Below, one piece after another: positions 40,897-44,675 of a stretch of DNA of 44,675 nucleotides. Below the pieces are notes generated by a model. The model did not search any database. It had not been told where the DNA came from and saw only the letters and a program-made list of their open reading frames with translations. Position numbers and translations under genes: made by a program. The stretch comes from AG-12 sp027319585 (GTDB lineage: Bacteria; Chloroflexota; Dormibacteria; Aeolococcales; Bog-877). Location: NCBI GenBank assembly GCA_027319585.1, contig DAHVMY010000013.1, forward strand, positions 1-44,675, written 5' to 3'. Each line of letters begins with the position of its first letter. Position 1 is the stretch's first letter.

Positions 40897-42441
40897 GTGG
40901 CGATAGTGATCCGAATCGAGGGACTGCTGCGGTCCGGCTTCCTGACCGCGTCTTGGAATTACGACGACGCCGTGTTCCTGGGCTCGTCGATCCGCCTGCT
41001 CGGCGGTGTGCTCCCCTACCGGGACTTCGTCCTGATCGTGCCCCCGGGGGCGACCCTGCTGCTCACCCCATTTGCCGCGCTCAGCCGGCTGGCGGGCGCT
41101 GAGACCTCCTTGGTGGCGGCGCGAGCCACCATGCCGTTCGTGAGCGGCGCCAACGTGGTGCTGCTGGGACTGTTGCTGCGCCGGCGCTCCCCGCTGGTGG
41201 TCCTGGTGGCCGGCTCCGCACTGGCGTTCTACCCGGACAGCATCCTCACCGCGCTGACGGTCATGCTGGAGCCGTTTCTGGACCTCTTCTGCCTGCTGGG
41301 GGCGGTTCTCCTGTTTGACGGCGACAGCTTCACCGGGTCGCCGCGACGGCTGGTGCTCGGAGGGTTGGCGTTTGGCGTGGCGGGGGCGGTCAAGGTGTGG
41401 GCCATCCTCCCCGTGGCGGTGCTGGGACTGCTGTTTCTGCCCCGCATCCGAGCGCGCCTCATCCCCTTTGCGGCCGGGACCGCCGCGGGGTTCCTGGTGC
41501 TCTGCGGCCCATTCCTCATCGCTGCGCCGCGAAGCTTCGTCGATCAGGTGGTGCTCGCCCAGCTCAGTCGCAACGGGGGCGCCGCCGTGTCCCGCGTGGT
41601 CCGGCTGGAGTTCCTGTCGGGGGTGTGGCCGCAGATCACGACCGGGCCGCAGACCCCGCACCTGCTCCTCTTCACTGGAGCCGTGTGTGCGGCGCTGGTG
41701 GTGTTCATCGGGTTGGCGTTCCTCTTCGTGCCGCGCGCCGTCCGAGCCGCCCGCGGCCCCGCTGACCCAGCCGTCGCTCTCCTGCGCACCACCGATCTGG
41801 AGCGGTTCGCGCTCCTGGCGGCGGTGGTGGTCCTGGCGGCGCTGCTGTGGCCTCCCGAGTTCTGGTACCACTACCCGGCGTTCTTCGCGCCGTTCCTCGC
41901 TCTGGTGCTGGCCCTCGCCGCCGGCCGCATCGCTGACGTCCGTCCGCTGCCAGGAGTCGTCGCGGTGGCGGTGGTCCTGGTCCTGAGCGCTCTCCACGCC
42001 GCCGCGATCCCCGCCTCCCTACCCGTGATCACCGGCACCTCCGCCCAGATCGCCAAGGTGGACGCCCTGGTGCCGGCGGGCAGCTGCGTGCTCACCGACG
42101 ATCCCGAGTTCACGATCGAGGTGAACCGCTTCACCGCTCGCTCGACCAACTGCCCGCAGGTGGTCGACTCCTTCGGCACGACCACCACCCTGTCCCAGAA
42201 CCGCACCAGCCCGAGCGGCACCGCCAAAGCCGCCTCCCTGTGGCTGACCTACTTCAGTCACGCCCAATACCTCATGCTGTCCCAGGCGAGCTCGGTCAGA
42301 TTCGTGTGGACGCCTGCGCTGGAACGGTATGTCTATCGGCATTTCGTCCTGCTGACGCAGAGTCCCTGGATGATCCTCAAACGCACCGCCACGGTCGTCA
42401 CCGGCCCGCCCCGCTATCACGTCCCGCCGCCGCTGCCGTGA
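40897..42441 (+). CDS. GT-C-type membrane glycosyltransferase
   Basis: A 514-aa (or longer) polytopic protein with about ten hydrophobic helices, resembling ArnT/PMT-type and DUF2029 glycosyltransferases that use polyprenyl-phosphate sugars. The first loop after helix 1 contains WNYDDAVFLGS and LPYRDF, the acidic motif expected for the catalytic site. A large extracytoplasmic domain closes the protein (about 385-514). The first ordinary start, GTG 40897, falls in the middle of helix 1, so it is probably not the native start. In-frame sequence back to GTG 40729 looks like its leader but contains TGA at 40834; a CTG at 40864 would restore the helix. Confidence 0.75.
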   Translation: MAIVIRIEGLLRSGFLTASWNYDDAVFLGSSIRLLGGVLPYRDFVLIVPPGATLLLTPFAALSRLAGAETSLVAARATMPFVSGANVVLLGLLLRRRSPLVVLVAGSALAFYPDSILTALTVMLEPFLDLFCLLGAVLLFDGDSFTGSPRRLVLGGLAFGVAGAVKVWAILPVAVLGLLFLPRIRARLIPFAAGTAAGFLVLCGPFLIAAPRSFVDQVVLAQLSRNGGAAVSRVVRLEFLSGVWPQITTGPQTPHLLLFTGAVCAALVVFIGLAFLFVPRAVRAARGPADPAVALLRTTDLERFALLAAVVVLAALLWPPEFWYHYPAFFAPFLALVLALAAGRIADVRPLPGVVAVAVVLVLSALHAAAIPASLPVITGTSAQIAKVDALVPAGSCVLTDDPEFTIEVNRFTARSTNCPQVVDSFGTTTTLSQNRTSPSGTAKAASLWLTYFSHAQYLMLSQASSVRFVWTPALERYVYRHFVLLTQSPWMILKRTATVVTGPPRYHVPPPLP

Positions 42442-42489
42442 TCGAGACCGCAGTGCCGGATTGGCGTCGCCCGCAGTGGGAGGGTCGGC

Positions 42490-43176
42490 CTACGGGCATC
42501 TCCAGGTGCCGGAAACCTGTCCGTCGTTCAGTCCTGTGGTCGTGACATCTCCCGACGTCTGGGAGGAGGGGTTCTCCCCCGCCGGAGGGCCGAACTGGAT
42601 GCTGATCGTGCCGCCCTCGCCGGACCGGTCGACGGTGAGCGTCCCCAATCCCTGATAGGTCCCCGCCGCAGCGCCGGCCACGTAACGGAGCGAACTCACC
42701 GACCCGGTCTTGGTGACGACCATGGTGATCTGGTCCTCAAAGCCGCCCCGCAATGGCGGATCGGTGAGGCGCTGCCCCGGGCGCAGGTGGCTCATGGTCA
42801 CCTCGAAGTGAGCCCCGTCTGCGACCCCCGACAGCTCCACCTGGCGGCCGCCAGATTGGCAGGAGACGTGCACGCTGGACGACGGGAGGATGCCGAAGAC
42901 ATTGGTCGCCTCGACCAGGAACGAATCGGTGGGCAGCGAAGATGGCCGCGCCGTTGGGGTGGGCCGTGGAGGCAGCTTGACCCGGAGGGACCCGCCAGGG
43001 GTAAGGCCGCAGCCGGTGACCCCCAGCACCAACCCCAAGGTGAACGTGACCGCGACGACGACATGTCGGCGGCTTACGAGCAGCCGTCCCGCCAGGGAAG
43101 GGCTCTCCGCGGGCTGCCTCGCTCCGCCCGCTGAGCCCGTGCGGCCAAGGCCAACCGTGCCGCGGCGACCCACCAT
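42490..43176 (-). CDS. lipoprotein of unknown function
   Basis: A 228-aa exported lipoprotein. A helix after SRRH ends in lipobox VTGC (Cys56), then a Pro/Thr/Ser linker and a compact beta-rich domain with two cysteines (VHVSCQSGG and the C-terminal GTWRCP) that may pair. Overall size and layout recall small mycobacterial antigens such as LpqH, but similarity is too weak to name it. ATG 43176 has AGGGAG 9 nt upstream and is preferred to GTG 43224. It converges with the glycosyltransferase gene and diverges from the cyclase gene. Confidence 0.7.
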   Translation of the reverse strand: MVGRRGTVGLGRTGSAGGARQPAESPSLAGRLLVSRRHVVVAVTFTLGLVLGVTGCGLTPGGSLRVKLPPRPTPTARPSSLPTDSFLVEATNVFGILPSSSVHVSCQSGGRQVELSGVADGAHFEVTMSHLRPGQRLTDPPLRGGFEDQITMVVTKTGSVSSLRYVAGAAAGTYQGLGTLTVDRSGEGGTISIQFGPPAGENPSSQTSGDVTTTGLNDGQVSGTWRCP

Positions 43177-43349
43177 GCCGACCGACTCCCTACGGCTGTG
43201 CCCGCTGTCACCGGACTCGACCACGCCAAGATACCACGGGTTGGCCCTGGAAAGCCCGCGGGGACGCGGGGGTGACGGTCGATGACAGATGGGGGTGGGA
43301 CCGCCCCTCTGCCGGTCGCCTCAGCGGCACCACCCAAGCTGCAGCTCCT

Positions 43350-43367
43350 CACTTCAGCGCTGAAGTG
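43350..43367. promoter_or_regulatory. perfect 18-bp palindrome before the cyclase gene
   Basis: CACTTCAGC/GCTGAAGTG has no mismatch and no spacer. It ends 36 bp before GTG 43404, near the expected -35 of a promoter whose -10-like TACCGT is at 43390-43395. Such symmetry fits a dimeric repressor or activator site. Confidence 0.6.
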
Positions 43368-43403
43368 GCGAGATCCCTTGAGGCGGTGCTACCGTTCGCG
43401 GGA

Positions 43404-44267
43404 GTGAGCAGCGCCAATCCCGGGTCCGGTGGGGCCCGGATCCTCTGCGTCTCCTGCGGGGCCGACACCGCGGCCAGCAGCCGCTTCTGCCCCCAATGCG
43501 GAGTGGAGCTGGGACGGACCTGCCCGGCCTGTGGCGAGCTGACCAGCACTGGGGCCCGCTTCTGCAGCGGGTGCGGAGCTCAGCTCACAACCGCCGCTCC
43601 CCAGCCCCGAGCCGAGGCCGTGAGCGCGCCGGTCCGGGAGGAGGAAGGGGCCGGACGGCGGGTGGTGCCGGTGCTGTTCGCGGATCTGGTGGGGTTCACC
43701 CCGCTGGCTGAGGGCGAGGACCCGGAGGTCTTGCGGGAGTTCCTCAGCGGTTACTTCGATCTGGCCCGGAAGGTCATCACCCGGACCGGTGGAGTGGTCG
43801 AGAAGTTCATCGGAGACGCGGTGATGGCGGTGTGGGGAGCCACCACGGCTCAGCAGGACGATGCCGAGCAGGCGGTCCGCGCGGGGCTGGAGCTGGTGAC
43901 CGAGGTGGCCGCGTACGGGGAGCAGCGCGGGCGACCGGGGCCCAGCACCAGGGTGGGGGTGGTGACCGGCGCGGTCGCCACCTGGGCCCGGCCGGGCGAG
44001 GGGCTGGTAGCAGGGGACCGGGTGAACCTTGCCAGCCGCGTTCAGGCCGCCGCCGATCCGGGGACGGTGCTGGTGGATGGCGCAACTCGGGAGGCCAGCC
44101 AGGCTGGCCTCGAGTACCTGGCCGCCGGGACCCACCTGCTCAAGGGGATCTCCGAGCCCGTGGAGCTGTGGCGAGCGGTCCGGGTTCTGGCGCGGCGTGG
44201 TGGCGCCGGGCGCTCGGGTAGCTGGGAGGCCGTTCCTCAAACTGTGACAAATGCGACACGGGTCTGA
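43404..44267 (+). CDS. class III adenylate/guanylate cyclase, 3' end replaced
   Basis: A 287-aa product. Two zinc ribbons (Cys15/18/29/32 and Cys40/43/54/57) precede a cyclase homology domain (86-260): metal Asp94 in VLFADLVGF, EKFIGDAVMAVWGA with Asp138, and VNLASRVQAAA with the Asn/Arg pair. Lys134 favours ATP. In relatives the text after ELWRAVRVLARRGG continues into an AAA/TPR ATPase; here it ends nine codons after GSWEAVP, where TnpB-type DNA begins (44237). The missing part suggests truncation by the transposable element. The GTG at 43404 lacks a ribosome site but follows TACCGT by 8 nt; GTG 43272 is in frame. Confidence 0.82.
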   Translation: MSSANPGSGGARILCVSCGADTAASSRFCPQCGVELGRTCPACGELTSTGARFCSGCGAQLTTAAPQPRAEAVSAPVREEEGAGRRVVPVLFADLVGFTPLAEGEDPEVLREFLSGYFDLARKVITRTGGVVEKFIGDAVMAVWGATTAQQDDAEQAVRAGLELVTEVAAYGEQRGRPGPSTRVGVVTGAVATWARPGEGLVAGDRVNLASRVQAAADPGTVLVDGATREASQAGLEYLAAGTHLLKGISEPVELWRAVRVLARRGGAGRSGSWEAVPQTVTNATRV

Positions 44268-44584
44268 GGACCACCGCTGAAGGCGGTGGGCTCCGGGGCG
44301 ATCCCGGTTCCTGCTTCACAGCCACCTGCCGGGCGAGGCCCGGTCTTACGGTCGGCTCCACAGGCAGTTGACGTCTCCGCCGCACTGGCGGTGACGGCCG
44401 GGCGGGCCCACCCGGCGAGGTTGATCGCGGAGTTGAGGTCTCGGTCCAAGACCAGCCCACAGCTGGAGCAGTGGTAGCTCCGCTCCGAGAGTGACAGCTC
44501 CGGTTTGACCGTGCCGCAGCGGGAGCAGGTCTTGGAGCTGGGGAACCAGACATCCCATGGCTGTAATTTGTCAAGTCCGAGCCC
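44237..44584 (-). pseudogene. TnpB (IS200/IS605) C-terminal remnant
   Basis: The minus-strand frame is open from a TGA at 44585-44587 to the stop at 44237. It encodes WFPSSKTCSRCGTVKPELSL, then SYHCSSCGLVLDRDLNSAIN and a Cys/Gly-rich tail. This is the end of TnpB: the four-cysteine ribbon and the last RuvC block with the catalytic Asp in DRDLN. The rest of TnpB, with the first RuvC residues, is missing; sequence further upstream is unrelated. A hairpin at 44271-44289 within the coding end matches the structured 3' part from which TnpB guide RNAs are made. It faces and truncates the cyclase gene. Confidence 0.82.
44271..44289. repeat. subterminal hairpin of the TnpB element
   Basis: CCACCGC (44271-44277) and GCGGTGG (44283-44289) pair perfectly around TGAAG. 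The position near the element's right end fits the end hairpin or guide-RNA scaffold of IS200/IS605 elements. Confidence 0.5.
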
Positions 44585-44675
44585 TCAACCCGTACTAATG
44601 TACGCATATTTCAAGCCGCCCGCGCCGCGCCGTCCGGGGCATTTCCAGCCCGATGTCCCCAGGCCTTGGTCTCGT

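Noticed and set aside
1..44675. CRISPR arrays, rRNA, tRNA and U-tract terminators
   Set aside because: No regularly spaced repeats, conserved rRNA stretches, cloverleaf folds or hairpins followed by T-runs were found by eye.

Overview
The window is high-GC bacterial chromosome with tightly packed, mostly housekeeping genes. Many neighbouring genes overlap by 4 nt (ATGA/GTGA). Gene content is a two-subunit glycine decarboxylase, gyrB-plsX-gyrA, ParAB with a parS site, NfeD-slipin, a FemX-type transferase, a DUF5679 zinc-ribbon protein and a double-zinc-ribbon class III cyclase. Together with frequent GTG/TTG starts and apparently leaderless promoters, this suggests a Terrabacteria-type lineage such as Dormibacterota, Chloroflexota or a deep actinobacterial relative. 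That placement is inference only; there is no rRNA in the window.

Layout. 1-2602: non-coding DNA carrying an IS1380-family element (644-2430) with matched ends, a TCTGA target duplication and an amber codon in its transposase. 2603-5497 (minus): a MarR regulator and an MMPL exporter, with a palindromic operator over the regulator's start. 5759-9439 (minus): a four-gene, fully overlapping MacAB-like operon (adaptor, ATPase, permease, and a lipoprotein made of two 49-residue repeats). 9707-10438: a divergent GT51 glycosyltransferase. 10827-15844: a metallo-beta-lactamase-fold hydrolase, DUF5679 protein, M20 dipeptidase, two TrkA/RCK proteins, a universal stress protein and a DedA protein. 15902-21465 (minus): gyrB-plsX-gyrA. 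22026-25501 (plus): a UPF1-like helicase with an arginine-rich tail, coupled to a 3-hydroxyacyl-CoA dehydrogenase. 25520-33134 (minus): a sigma-like protein lacking region 4, gcvT, gcvH, gcvPA, gcvPB, pyrE, a Tat-type lipoprotein and an esterase. 33209-36351: zwf, an SH3-like protein and a FemX-like transferase. 36415-40527 (plus): nfeD, slipin, an S51 peptidase, then parS-parA-parB. 40897-44675: a GT-C membrane glycosyltransferase, a lipoprotein, a cyclase cut short, and a TnpB remnant at the right edge.

The most consistent non-gene signal is a -10-like hexamer (TATACT, TAGACT, TACAAT, GATAAT or TAAGTT) placed 6-7 nt before an ATG or GTG at seven transcription-unit starts. This predicts leaderless mRNAs. 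At parA the same promoter lies beside a near-perfect parS site, and at the MarR gene a palindromic operator covers the start codon. Other points of interest are two likely CTG starts, Ile at the quinolone-critical Ser83 position of GyrA, the sigma-like protein heading the glycine-cleavage genes, and the duplicated cysteine lipoprotein closing the MacAB operon. I saw no rRNA, tRNA, CRISPR array or clear U-tract terminator.
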